A stretch of 64,000 nt of DNA from Todiramphus chloris collaris (Eukaryota > Chordata > Aves > Coraciiformes > Alcedinidae): positions 6,314,254 through 6,378,253 of the forward strand of contig JANVCC010000030.1 of assembly GCA_025345505.1 (NCBI GenBank), given 5' to 3'. The translations under genes and the position numbers were made by a program. Of the stretch, positions 49,901 to 61,650 are shown in pieces. Positions within the stretch are counted from its first letter, which is position 1, and each line of letters begins with the position of its first letter. The notes under the pieces are model-generated. The model had not been told where the DNA came from. It searched no databases and saw only the letters and a list, made by a program, of their open reading frames with translations.

Positions 49901-52900
49901 AAAACAAGTACAAGCATGGTAACTTCTGACTCAATTAACATTTGTTTTACACTTTCAATAATAATTCCCCTTGTGTTCCAATAACAATCTGAACTGTACT
50001 TTAAAATTGTTATATTTTACTCCAGTAACTGTAATTTTCATCATGACCTTTCAGAAAGTAAACAGCAGACCTACACACCTTTAAGATGTGGGGGGAAATT
50101 AAAAGAAAACAAAACACTTCTTTAAAACTGATGGACCAAAGGAACACATGCCTCAACATCACAGTTACAAAACCACTGAAAGCTCTTCCCAAAAGAAATT
50201 TATAAATTCATGGGAAAAAAAAATCATTTAGTATCACCACAAGGACTAACATGAGTTTTATAAATTATTTACTCCATCCTCATAGTGCAGGAGACGAGGG
50301 AAATCTTGCAACATCAATACTTGACACATTAGTCTGTCTTTCACTTTTGTTTTATCAACCTGCTCATGTGCTCTCAAGTTTGCTGACCCGTATTCTTGAG
50401 CGCATTGAAAAGATGGGACAAACTTGGCTACATGTAAAGAGAGCTGTAAAAAGTGCATCTCTTTAACACTATCTTTTCCTGTAGCCACTCCAAGGTAACC
50501 CATAAAGAAGACGGGAGATTTAGTTTTAAAACTTCCATGGCAAGGAGCTGTTAACTCATCATTATTAGCAAGAAATGCATGCTACAGTTAAATGCACATT
50601 TCAGCAACATTTTATGCCTTGCCATTCATTCCACTATAATATTTTCCATTTATCAATCTGTTCAAATAATTTTCAGACAGACAACGTAGTAACTCTCATC
50701 TCTTCAAGAAAGGCTTTGTCAGTAACTAAAAGAGCAAAACTCTGCATCCTCCCCAACTGAGAGAGCAGCAAAAAGGGAATGAATGGATGGTCAAATGCCT
50801 TTCCCTTCTCTTCATCTCAAGGGACACACAAAAGCTTCCGTGAAATCAGCAAAAGCTAAGAATGCACAATTTTTCCATTATTTCCCTATTGAAAGTCTAC
50901 TTTACCAGCACAATATGAATTTTAAGAGTTCAGAAGGATAACTGGCTGACTTCTCCCTTGAATTTACCAGCACCACCACCAACCTTTTGCTTCTCTCACC
51001 ATCATTCAGACTGTCTCGTGCATCCACCCAATTCAAATCCCTCAGAGTAGGACAGAGAATTCAAGGACTTTTCCTTTTCATTCCTATTTTGACAATTTTC
51101 CTTCCTGGCTTCTACTTCTCTTTAATGTGTAACCATCATCTTTCATTGCTGATCACAACGGCTCTGCAGATAAACAAGGTCAAAGTTTCTTCTTCCCTCT
51201 TTGTAAAGACTTACACAAGGGCTCTGCACTTCAAATGGCAACACCCCCACAGGCCTATGAAGAACTGCGGGATATTTTTATTTCATATCCTTAAATATGG
51301 ACACCTCCATCCTCATCAGTCTTACTTCAAAGAGACTAACAGATCCTAATTTGACCAAATCGGAGGGTCTTTATGTGTATGGAGAGACAAATGAAAGTCA
51401 GAAGTAGGAAGCAGGAAGGGAAAAAAAAAAGAAAACCATTTGCTTTTTTGGCTTTATTACTCTTTCATGATTAAATATAATTGACAAACCCATGAGGTCT
51501 GAAGAGTGAATCATGTCCCCAGTTCAGAAGGAAAAAAAAAACAATGTAAAAAGGCTACTTTGAATTAGGTATTAGGCCTATTGATATTTCCTAGAGTGGA
51601 TATAGAAAGGAGCCCATTTTAGCATCTCTCATGTCACCAGCAAACATTATGATTCTGTGCCTCCATACAATTGAGGCACAGATATAGGAAGAACATTGAG
51701 CTTTGGGGGATAATCAGATTTTTTTTTCAATAAGTAGAGCATATTATTTTCAAGTGGTTAACTGAGAATAACTCCTGCAGAAGTACAATATAACAGTAAT
51801 TATTCTGAAATCAATGGCACAAAGGGGTTCATTTTAAATCATATTATGATTGCTGGATTAAAGTGGTTATTATATAATCGGATAGCAATTACTCCACCTT
51901 AATAATTTCTGGGTTTCTAAGGGTGAAAGTGATAATACAAGCTACTACAGCAGGTGTCAAATTTTAGACTTTGTGAAATGAATATTCTAAAGGCTGGAAA
52001 GAAACAAACATATTAGCATATAAAAACCACAAGCGTAGAAAATAGCTAAAAATATAAAAATACTTCAAACCTCCTGCCTTGAGCAGACATTCAGAAGCAG
52101 TTCACTCATGACAAAGGATTTTCAACACGTGGTTTAAATCACAAGGAAGCTAAAGCTTCTCATCAGCCTCTCTCTGAACAAACTTAATGGCTTCTTATGT
52201 AATCAACTTTATTGCCTATGACTTGGCCACCTCTTTAACAGAGTGGTGAGACAAGTCTCTAACAGCTCACAGATTTGCAAGATGCTGTAGAGACATACTC
52301 CAGAAAATATGCCTTCATCACACTTGGTTTTTCTCTAGTTCAAAGTTCTGCCAACTCATTTACTGCAGAGGCAGCCTCAACCATGCTATTCTTCCCAGGT
52401 TTCTTGCTTCATCATCTCATTTCTCTTTAATACAAACCCCTCCTCTTGTTTCTTTAAATACCAGGTGCCTACTGCTTTCTTGATCACATCTCAAAGAGCC
52501 ACTCTTTTCTGGATCCCACCAAAAACTCAGGTCAGAAGAGTTTAAAAGAATATAATCAAGAAACAACCCTCTGAGAAACCTTCTCCAATTCATCCACTTT
52601 TCTTGTCATGGATTTTACTTATTCCCATCACCTAAAAGCAAGCCCTGCTTAGAGACAAAAACAATGAGGTTTTCCCACAGATTCAAGAGCCTGTCCACAA
52701 GGCTCTAGATACAGGAATTGAGGCCTCTGAGTACCATCAGCACCTAACACCTGGAAAAAGAAGGCAGAATCACATGCACAACTTCTTTATTAGTCTTCAA
52801 AATATAGTTCTCCTTGTAGAACATATTGGTCTGCATTACAAATTAAATGACAACTTAAAGTCCTTCCAGTTTCTAGCGGATAAATTTGAGATGTGCCATT

Positions 52901-54219
52901 GAATACAAAGTACATTTGTCAAGGTAAATAGACACTGAGCTTTAATATATACAAAGTGCAAATTTTAATACAGTTAAAGCAAAGAAAAAAAAGACACTTG
53001 TGTGTTGATCACAGATTTGCTACATGTAGTTCAGCACACTAGATTCCACACAATTCTATCAACACAGGGTAACACTGAGGAAAAACAGACCTTGAACACA
53101 ATCAGACAGTAAGGTACGCAGGAGGATTTCTGTCACTGAACACTTCTGCAAGATCGATTTTGTTCTGTGAGGATTTACAGTAGCAGAATGATTACAAGCA
53201 CTTAACAAAAATCTCTCCGATTATGAAGTTTTGAAGAGAAAGCCATCAACACAGAGGAGATTTGATTAAAGAGAAACAACATTTGAAAACATTACAATTG
53301 TAGAAATGAAAACATGAAAGTAGGATGTTCCAAAAAGTTGTGGGAAAGTATTTTCCATTTGGATTTTCTTCTTAGGAATAAATAACCCCCAACTCTTGCA
53401 GAACAAGCCCAGCAACCTAGGCTAAGATACTGTGGGGCAGTCTCAAGAAAACAAATTCATAACACATGGCAAAACTGGCAGCCAGCACAGAAAGATAACA
53501 GGAGTAACAACCTTTCTTCTACTAGAAGCATTCACACCAGTGCAAAAGAGATGTTGACCAGAGTTGAGGAGAAGTGGTCCTACAACCCTGCATACAAGAT
53601 TTTACTGCAAGTCCTGCAGTTACCAGCCCATCCCACCAAATACCTGCTCTTCAGGCAGCAGCCCCAGTTAGAGCCCTGTTAACCAAGGACCATTCCTTCT
53701 CATCCAGCATCCAGTCATAAGAGTGCATATCAGAAAGCAGGGACGTAAAAAAAGTAATTCTCAAGTCTGTGATTAATTCATGACCCATGGTGTGAGACTT
53801 ACTTACACCAGCATGCGTAATTAGAAGTGCTGATGCTGGTCATAAAGGAATTGGCTTTATATTCTAGCAGTGCCCATGAGCCACAGCAGGACTGCACATA
53901 CAGCATAGAATCACAGCCTTGAAGCTGTCCCTGAGTTCAAGAGGCACAGGAGAACCTCTGCTGCATTTTGTTACGATCATGACAAAACACGGTGTTAAAA
54001 AGTATTCTCAGTGTGCTTCAAGCAGCCACATACTAAACATTAAAGATGACATCGATGTTAAGAGAAGTTAAGACAGTGAACACAACTCCCTTATTATTGT
54101 AAAAGTGTATTAATCATTCATTGCTCACCCAACATTTTTCATCCCATCTTTCCACCTACTTTCCACAAAGACAGTTATTATGGCAAGTGTAGGCTACCCA
54201 ATTCTTCCTTTAACTAGCC
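46999..54219. other. unique non-coding DNA
   Basis: Seven kilobases without a recognisable gene or mobile element. It contains a C16 run (49,765-49,780). An enhancer-like AT-rich block from about 51,740 to 51,920 has TAATTATT and GATTAAAG cores. A 120-codon plus frame at 50,987-51,349 and one of 128 codons at 48,348-48,734 lack domains. A fragment resembling a CR1 tail (TAGAATCACAG) near 53,905 is too short to call. Confidence 0.55.
49765..49780. repeat. poly(C) run
   Basis: Sixteen consecutive C followed by AAAATAAACC. Length is prone to sequencing error. Confidence 0.85.
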
Positions 54220-54851
54220 TGTCGTGGTTTGAAAGACAGGAAGGCAGGAGTCCCCCTTGGAAGGGAAAACTGCAACCCCCTCCCCTCCGAATGGTTGCAA
54301 TTTTGAAATTAAGGGGCTTTCAGGCAAAGATGAGGAATAGGAATAACCGTTCTTTACTAAATAGATATATAAAACAAGGCAAACAACACTAACTACGGCA
54401 GTAACAGCAAACAGCGCCAGGCACCCAGTGCCAGCCTCTCGGGGCTCCCGGGGAGCAGGGAGGGCGCCATGGTCTCCCCGCCGCTCCGGAGACAGCTCAG
54501 GCCTCACGGGGCAATGCCCGACGGAAAGCCCGCGTCACGAACCCCCTGGGCAGCCGATCCCGGTGTCCAGCAGGATCCTCGGGAGACAGCAGGGGCAGAA
54601 GGAGAGCAGGAGACGCAGTGGGGATGAGTTCCCTGCACCACGAGGGCAGCTTCTCCTCCCCTCCAATGCAGGGAGCAAAACCAGAGCCCCGGGGGCCCCA
54701 CCCAACCCCCTTTATTCGGCTGGCTGCCCCCTCCCCCTGTGCCCAGGTCCTTTTGTCTCTTAAGTACAGCAATTTACCTCCTTGACGAGCAAGTATGGAA
54801 AAACTCTTTAAGACAAGAAGGAAAACAGAAGAACTCCCCAAAACCCCAACA
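54220..54851. mobile_element. solo LTR of an endogenous retrovirus (complete copy)
   Basis: A 632-bp element begins TGTCGTGGTTTG and ends AAAACCCCAACA. The minus-strand start TGTTGGGGTTTT mirrors the left end. Flanking pentamers TAGCC and TATCC differ at one base, which fits a 5-bp target-site duplication of ERVL type with one later mutation. A TATATAAAA box lies on the plus strand near 54,366, and a GAATAAAGG on the minus strand near 54,711, so orientation is undecided. CG dinucleotides are frequent, which suggests a fairly young insertion. The right 357 bases recur at 24,304-24,660. No internal retroviral genes are present. Confidence 0.9.
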
Positions 54852-55069
54852 TATCCACATGTTGAATTTACACTTGAAGTACTACAAGCATGACTATAGA
54901 TCTATTTGGGGATCTAGAAGATCTTTACAGATCTCTTTGGAAATATATAACATATTATGCAAAACTGTGAAGAAAAATCTAAGACTGTTACAGATTTCCC
55001 TCAACCTGAGCTGTCTGTATTATGTAGGTACATCAGTGTCTATGGAACAGGACAAAACAGAAATATTTC
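54852..55069. other. unique AT-rich DNA
   Basis: Short spacer between the LTR and a CR1 fragment. Nothing recognised. Confidence 0.5.
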
Positions 55070-55160
55070 AGAACCATAGATTGCTTTGTGTTGGAAGGCA
55101 CCTTGAAAGGTCATCAAGTCCAACCCCCACAGTCATTAGCCCAGCCAAATCATCTCCATC
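55070..55160 (-). mobile_element. CR1 LINE 3'-UTR fragment (minus)
   Basis: The CAGAACCATAGATTG tail remnant is followed by TTGGAAGGCACCTTGAAAGG and TCATCAAGTCCAACCCCCAC. This is the last 90 bases or so of a CR1. Confidence 0.9.
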
Positions 55161-55489
55161 ATGACTCCCTAAGAAAAGCATTTTGATACATAAAGTTATG
55201 GGACTACCTGCAGTTAAAGATGGTCCAGAAATATCCACTCTACTGAAACAGTTTCACAGGGCAGGACATTTTAACAGATCTACTTCAAGGAAAAAAGACT
55301 CCCAAAGATCAATGTGAGCAAGATGCATCACCTTTTTATTGCTCGTGATTTTTGAAACATTAAACCCAGAGCCTTCCATGAATACTTATATATGCTTCAG
55401 AACTTGAAAATATTAATGGTCTTTCACTCCAAAGAGAAGCCAGTTATAAAAACAGTTAATACCTCAGTTCTTTACTCTTTTTAGCCATC

Positions 55490-55830
55490 TTATTTAGAAA
55501 CTCTGAGAAGTGCTGCTGCAGCACTAACAAAAGTTATGATTTCAGTGTTAACAAAGACCTCATCTCGACAACTGTGCTGACTCGCCTGTCATGCCCCGTG
55601 ACAAATGCTTGCGAGACAGTGAGAAAAGTTATTATGAAAAGAAAGAGATGTCGGGCGACTCCCATCCGCGTGCAATTTTAAAACCAAAAACCCACAAGCT
55701 AGAGAAATTGGCAGCTGGGACTTGAGGTTGTCAGCTGCCAAACTGCATTGTTTTAATTGTTAGAAATGTTTGATTATGCAGCTGAGCTACTGAGGTAGCT
55801 GAACAATTTGATGACAACACAAACAATGGT
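55490..55830. promoter_or_regulatory. candidate conserved non-coding element
   Basis: Complex, repeat-free text with retained CG dinucleotides (TCTCGACAAC, CTCGCCTGTCATGCCCCGTG, GATGTCGGGCGACTCCC, ATCCGCGTGCAATTTT). A perfect 10-bp inverted repeat, TTGGCAGCTG (55,708-55,717) and CAGCTGCCAA (55,732-55,741), places two CAGCTG E-boxes 18 bases apart. SOX-type ATTGTT cores follow (CATTGTTTTAATTGTT). It looks like a developmental enhancer. Conservation could not be measured here. Confidence 0.4.
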
Positions 55831-56111
55831 AATGTCACTCATTCTCCTCCAGATCTGTGGTCATATAGAGGGAACAGTACTGTTTTGCCATGCTAAATTA
55901 CAGCACCTAGAAAAAGAGCTACAATTATTTTCCCTGTCACTGAAGTTCAGTGTTGTTGCATCTATGGGGACACCTGTTGCCCAAACCAGTGCATATAATC
56001 CATTTGGAAGTGCAAGAAAAAAACCCAAAAACCAAACCCACCACATTTTATATAATATAAACACATGCTGACAAATTCTTTATAGCTCATACTTACCAAA
56101 AGGATTCCTCC
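55831..56111. other. unique non-coding DNA
   Basis: AT-rich spacer; nothing recognised. Confidence 0.5.
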
Positions 56112-56285
56112 TCCCCCAGAGGAAGGTCACCAGGATGATCTGAGGGCTGAAGCACCTCTCCTGTGAGCACAGGGTGAGAGAGTTGGGCTTGTTCAGCCTG
56201 GAGAAGAAAAGGCTCTAGGAAGACCTTACTACGGCCTCCCAGTATCTGAAGGGACCTTACAAGAATGCTGGGGAGGGACTCCTTC
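56112..56285 (+). mobile_element. CR1 LINE ORF2-end fragment lacking its 3' tail
   Basis: Blocks GAGGAAGGTCACCAGGATGA, GCTGAAGCACCTCTCCTGTG, TTGTTCAGCCTGGAGAAGAA and CTGAAGGGACCTTACAAGAA correspond to the GLEHLSYEE- and LFSLEKRRLRG-coding part of CR1 ORF2. The 3' UTR and tail are missing; the copy ends near a C11 run (56,290-56,300). It is truncated on both sides. Confidence 0.9.
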
Positions 56286-56300
56286 CCCTCCCCCCCCCCC

Positions 56301-58284
56301 GAAGTTAACTTTGCTCAGACTAATAAGAATTTGGAGGATGTGGTAAGTGGTAGGAAAGCAGGTTGAACATCTTCATTTTATTATCTTTCAATCTCTTGGG
56401 AATATAAAGCACTGCCTATGACTTATTTCCTTTCCAGATAAGTTAACTGGAAGTTCAACAGCATTAAGTACTAATCCAAGAATCTTGGGCTTTTATAAGT
56501 TTTTTTTGGAGTCTACCTCACAGATTGTGGTCTGGTTTTTTTTTTTTTTTTTTCCCCCCCCCCCCCCATCCTGGGCAGCTTTAGCTCATCATCCCAGAGG
56601 CAAAAACCTAACAGGCTGTTACAAAGCACAACTTCCAGACTGGCAAATATTGAGAACAAGAGGGAATAAGAGTGAAAAGGAAAAAAAAAGAAAAGTTGGC
56701 CACAGGTACTTATGCAAGTCCCAGTCCTAGAGGTTTTATATTGCAGGAACTTCTGGTTCATCAACCAAACCTGTCTCAGAGAGGCATGCTGCTGGTTTGT
56801 TGTGGTTATTTTCCAGCTGCTACATTGTTTATAATTAGCTAATTTTTCATGCATCAGAACAAGGGTCTGATCCTTCAGGCTGTAAACACCAGCTGACAGA
56901 TCAAGAGAAGTCAGCCTGTTAGGGGAAATACCTACTAACAATACTGAGTGCCTGTTCAATCTCTTCCTCTTCAAAAAAATCTCACTCCATTAGAAAACGT
57001 GCTAGGGTATGTACAATTTTCATGGTAGCACCAGATTATCTGTTCCAATTTAAGCCAGTAATAGCAAACATTTCTCTAAACATCAGAGGAGAGAAATTTG
57101 TTGCTGTGATGTCCAGACAGAAAAAACTCCACTGGGCTCAGCAGCCACAGACCAAGCTGAACTGCTCTGAAATCTGCAAAGCTATAAGGATGATCTACCA
57201 GGACTTACAGGTAACCTTACGTAGTCTTATTTGACAACTTTGGGGACTTAAAGAAAGGAAATGACACTGGAAAGGAACTACAAACCTTTCTAGTTTGTAG
57301 TAGACATAAGGTACCTGCAAGCTCCACACAGGTTTTCCTCCACACTGCATGTCCTGCTCCTGTTTTTAATTCTTGACCCTTCATTGCCCCACCACAATGC
57401 TGAATACAACAGCATGTTGCACTGCTCTGCCCTAGACACCTGCTCACAGGTAATACACTTCACTATCAAACAAGTGACCCACTGCCCTTCAGGTGATTAA
57501 TAGCCAGAATCAGTCACCATGGCAGTAAATTTTAAGAGACTTCGCTACAGCAGGATTTTGAGCTCAAAACCTAGACAAAGCAGCTCAAACCATGAAAACA
57601 GAGGCCTGACAGAGACTTTATAGCTCTCTGTAGTGTCAGCCAGTCATGATCTCCTTCTCAAGGCCCCTTCCTACAATTCCCTTCAGGCAAGGAAAGGCAA
57701 AGTTCATTGGGAAGCCACCCCACACAAGCTGGAAACCTCCTTCCTACAGCAACAATTCCCAAAGCGCAGGAGAATGCAAACAACCAGCTCCCACCCCGAC
57801 ACCAGTACAAAGCACAGCCTATACTCACATATAGACCCAGGAGACCATAGCATCTCATACTACAGACAGAGGTCCAGGGCACATTTACAGTCACTACAAC
57901 CAAACCAAATTTAGCAGCCTTAGGGAGATCACCTCTCCTACAACAGCTGAAACACAGTAACACCCCCAGAGAAGCAAATCCAGCCTCCATTTCCTATTCA
58001 CTGAGAGATTTATTACAACTCAGACTTCTTACCTTGAAAGCAACAACTGCCCCATACCCAGAAACGGGTCAGGAGGAAGACCCAAATATTCTATAAGAAC
58101 TAACAAGTGAACACCACACCAACACTAAACAGCACCTCTTACTACTTCCTTCCTTTCTTGATAAATCTTTTCCCCAGAGCACCCTCCCTTCCCAAGGTGC
58201 TCTGCTGGCAGCAGCTGTTTCTGGTTTGCATCATGTCCACAGCTGAGAGAGATCATGTAGGAACCTCCAGGCATGTACCTGTTC
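56301..58284. other. unique non-coding DNA
   Basis: There is no recognisable gene. It includes the T18C14 tract (56,536-56,567). A 153-codon minus frame across that tract (56,513-56,974) is low-complexity at its end and not convincing. Confidence 0.55.
56536..56567. repeat. T18C14 polypyrimidine tract
   Basis: Eighteen T followed directly by fourteen C. With the C11 run 240 bases upstream it makes this the most homopolymer-rich spot in the window. Confidence 0.9.
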
Positions 58285-58348
58285 CCTGGGTTGGGCTAGG
58301 TTTCACAAGAAAATTGTGAAAATTAACCCTACCCTAGCCCAACCCAGG
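58285..58348. repeat. nested perfect inverted repeat (hairpin)
   Basis: Outer arms CCTGGGTTGGGCTAGG (58,285-58,300) and CCTAGCCCAACCCAGG (58,333-58,348) are exact reverse complements over 16 bp. Inner arms TTTCACAA (58,301-58,308) and TTGTGAAA (58,314-58,321) are exact over 8 bp around a GAAAA loop. The left arms abut; the right side carries an 11-base bulge (58,322-58,332). As RNA this folds into a 24-bp stem with one bulge. No element boundary or known RNA family is recognised. Confidence 0.85.
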
Positions 58349-60974
58349 ACAAACCTGCCAGCAGCTCTCTGCAAAGGTCAGGGAGCAAACACTACCGCAC
58401 ATCCCTCCTGACACTCTGCAGGCTGTATTTAAAAATAAATGGTTTGACTCTTCACTTGAGTAACAGTCAACAGAGCATCGCACCTCCTTGGGTTGTCTCA
58501 GGAGCTTCGCTAAGTGCAGTTGAGATGAGTAATGGCATATTAGGTAAAGTGTTACATCTCTAAACATGAGAGGACAGAGATAGAAAAATCTATTTTTTAG
58601 CCTTATGTTGCAGTGTTTCCTTTCATCAGACAACTGGCCCAGTTTTTGTATCTTACTGCTTAAAATCATTCCCACAATGACTAAAGGATGCTTAGAAAGT
58701 AGAACTGAAAATAAGATTCCATTTCTGAAAGTGCAGTTGGGTGTGATTGTGCACGGTTCAGGATAAAGAGAGCATGGGTCACCACGATTCACAGACCTCT
58801 GCTTTAATGCTTATACTATTCTTCATGGAGGGGCAAATGGTTCACCAAAAACCCCACGTTTTCACCCAAAATGTGGTTACATGTAGGTGCCGTATCTTTA
58901 CCCAGAACAATGGCAGGCATACCTAGAGCTAACAAGGTAAGGTGACCTCACCACCTTCCTCCAGCTGATTTCAACTTGACGAGGTTTTTAATAAGATCAT
59001 TAGCATGTTTTTGCTTTGTTATATAGAGTGTATATTTATTTAGTCATGTATAAGTAGGATATTAACAAAGTCCAGGGAATTATCAAGCAAACACAGCATT
59101 GTTCAAAATCTACAGATTAAAACCAATTTATTCCACGAAAGAATCTGTCTCATAGAAAGATAGAAATCTTCTCACCTTAAGTCTCAGTGGTTCAAGTGGG
59201 CCAAAGCACATTCCATTCTTTCTCGATTTGATCAATTTTAGCCCTTTTCTTCAATTCACACACAGTTTTTAAAAGCATAGTCAATCACACCTCTGATTAG
59301 TGGAACCCTTCTAAAAATATTCGCTGAAAGGATTTGACACCTTACATTAGGCTGTGGGGTTTTCACACCGATCCTATTCTTTATTGACCTCATCACCAAG
59401 GAGTGATTAGGGGACTATTGCCAAGATGAAGAACTTTAGCTGTAGAGATCAGTTCTGCCCCAGCAATAAGACTGAATGTTATGAAGAGAAAGATTTGGCA
59501 GCTTTACAACTATAATTAATTTCTAGGACTACCCTTTCTGGGAGAAGTGTTAGTTGTGTTTTAACCTGATACTTCAAAGCATTTAATTCCCATTTCATGA
59601 GTGCTGGGCAGCTGCTGAAAGACACAGTTGGCTTCAGATAACCTGAACAGGGAAGAGAGTGATCACAGGGAATAAAATAATATGGCCTGAACTCTAACAA
59701 TGAAGGACAACCATGTACTGCCTAAAGACAAAACAGACAAAACTGAAGCACAGCAAAGACCAAATTCTTAGAAGACATGAATAATATGAGGGCTATTTTT
59801 AACAAATTCCCTGCCAGAGTACTAAAGAACATGAAATCATGTAACCCATTTTGTAAAGACACCAGTAACAACTTGCATGGAGTTAGATCCGTTAAGCACA
59901 TTGCTAGGTAGAAAGTAAGTAAGGATTTGTTATTTTTTTTCTTTGTTCCAGTTTTGGTGAATGAGAAGGGGTATGAAATTCTCTCCAGAACTTTAGTACA
60001 TTTAAAATGTTTAACACAAAGTCACGAAGACACCAGCTTAGCCCTGGAAGACACGTAGCAGCGCACTGCAGCATTGTGCCCAAGCTAAACAACCAGGGAA
60101 AATACAGTAATGTACTTAAATAAACATGATTCATGGCAGTGTGTGTATCTCTAAGCTCCAAAAACTGAAGCAAAAGCCAGATGCATAGTTATAACTCATG
60201 TTGGTTTATGTTTGTATGGAATTTTGCCCTTTTTTTTCCCACCATATATCTTCAGAATATTTACTTAATTAACCAGAAGAGTCCATCTGGGAAGTTAAGT
60301 CTTGCAGTTGGTGACATCAAGACCCAGAGTGAGTCTGAAAGCAAACTTAAAATTTCCAAATGCATGGCTTTTGGCTCAGCTCGTATGTCCTTCCCATTTC
60401 CCCATCACCCACAGCACTGGACCCAGTATCCCATCAGCAGGCACCTTCCAAGTGCCCTTGAGATGACTCACATTAAGTCCAAAGAAATGCTGGAAAGCAG
60501 ATACATGGCATTTAAAAACAAAAGAGTGGTTTTTGGCAATTTTTGTGTCTCCAGACAACTGCTCTGCTTTCAGACAGTTACAGGATTTCAGCTCATGGAC
60601 TGTGAACTAATGGATGTGAATGAGTATTAGGAAGGCCATCCTAATGTAGGTTATTTATGTACAGTGGCTCATTTCTGTAAACATATTTGGCACCAGAAGT
60701 GTTAAGCTACTTTTAGAGCAAAATAGTAGATAAAATAACAATGAAAATGGACCATAATCATCATCATCATCATCCATTTCTTTTCTGTTTGCTTTATGAT
60801 CCATATATTTTTTTATTCCTTGTTTTTGAAAGGTGATTGTCATTCAATTTCTCCTCTTTTATAATATTTTTAGAAGATCTCACAGCAAGTTTCTATTATG
60901 AGTTGAGTTCATTACATCAATACAACATCATAACTCTTCATATGGCTGTTTGTTGATGTGTAACTAACAGCTGG
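58349..60974. other. unique non-coding DNA
   Basis: There is no recognisable gene or mobile element. An ATG-initiated plus frame of 149 codons (60,181-60,630) has no domain I can name. A short (ATC)6 repeat lies at 60,757-60,774. Confidence 0.5.
60757..60774. repeat. (ATC)6 microsatellite
   Basis: Six perfect ATC units; likely polymorphic. Confidence 0.9.
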
Positions 60975-61650
60975 TTTAGGTTCCGGCAGCCTAAAAGAAA
61001 CACAATCCTGGCTGAGAAACGATGTCCCTCAATTGCTTTAGGACTTCTGTCCACAACCTCACCACTACCAGCCTGCATAACCAGTAGCAGTTAATAATCA
61101 GAGGGCCAGACCAGACCAGGAAGTTTCCCGGTGATATCTCTAATCCAGGCCCCAGGGAGGCAGCACTGCCCTGTAGGATGGATCCAGTCGGCACATAGGG
61201 CCTTTGCTCTCCGCAGAAGGGCATCGCCTACAACAATGATCCTCCTTTTTTTCTTAACAGTCCTGATGTGTGGACACATCCTGTCCTGACACGCTCCAGG
61301 CAGCCCCCTGCATGGACCTTCATCTATGGCCTCAGTTGCCTGGCCCTCAAGTTCCAGAGCCCCTCTTTGGAGCCCATCTTGTTCCCTACAAGTTCCAGCG
61401 CCCTATACCTGTTGTGTAAGGGCAGTTGGGAAGGGGAGGGAGGCCGGGAGGGGATTCACCTGCCTCCCCATCTCTCAGGTCCCTCCTTCTGCCGGGTGGC
61501 AAGAGGAGAGGGGATCCTCTGCTTCTGCTGGAGCCTGCGGCTGCTGCCTCGGCCTCGGGCGGCGGCGCCACCGATCCGTCTCTTCTCACGCTCCTTAACC
61601 TTTCCAGTTCCTGTTCCAGCGCTGCCCCCAGGCTGAGCGGATCCTGCCCC
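60975..61650 (-). pseudogene. CR1 ORF1 fragment (coiled coil plus esterase domain)
   Basis: The minus strand carries pieces of CR1 ORF1, the RNA-binding/chaperone-type protein of this LINE, in family order. First is a coiled-coil piece, LEQELERLRSVRRD (about 61,578-61,625). Next is NRYRALEL (61,390-61,413), the equivalent of the conserved NRFxxLE motif. Then comes the SGNH-esterase start KKKRRIIVVGDALLRRA (about 61,210-61,255), with CCLPGAWIRDITGKLPGLV and LVMQAGSGEVVDRSPKAIEG. The frame changes at least twice (both near 61,390-61,415), and an in-frame TAA sits at 61,091-61,093 after SDY. The esterase nucleophile position is Ala (GDA, codon at 61,220-61,222) where the family has GDS. It ends near 60,975; ORF2 does not follow. 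Confidence 0.8.

Noticed and set aside
53904..53914. TAGAATCACAG, similar to the CR1 tail
   Set aside because: Eleven bases without any adjoining CR1 3' UTR is not enough.
56513..56974. 153-codon minus frame
   Set aside because: It crosses the T18C14 tract, giving a poly-Gly/poly-Lys end; it also lacks any domain.
58334..58792. 152-codon minus frame
   Set aside because: It starts at GTG rather than ATG, shows no domain, and its end runs into the nested hairpin.
60181..60630. 149-codon ATG frame on the plus strand
   Set aside because: A frame of this length is about what 64 kb of six-frame AT-rich DNA yields by chance. The product has no recognisable domain, and its low-complexity N terminus comes from a T-run. 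Comparative data could revive it.
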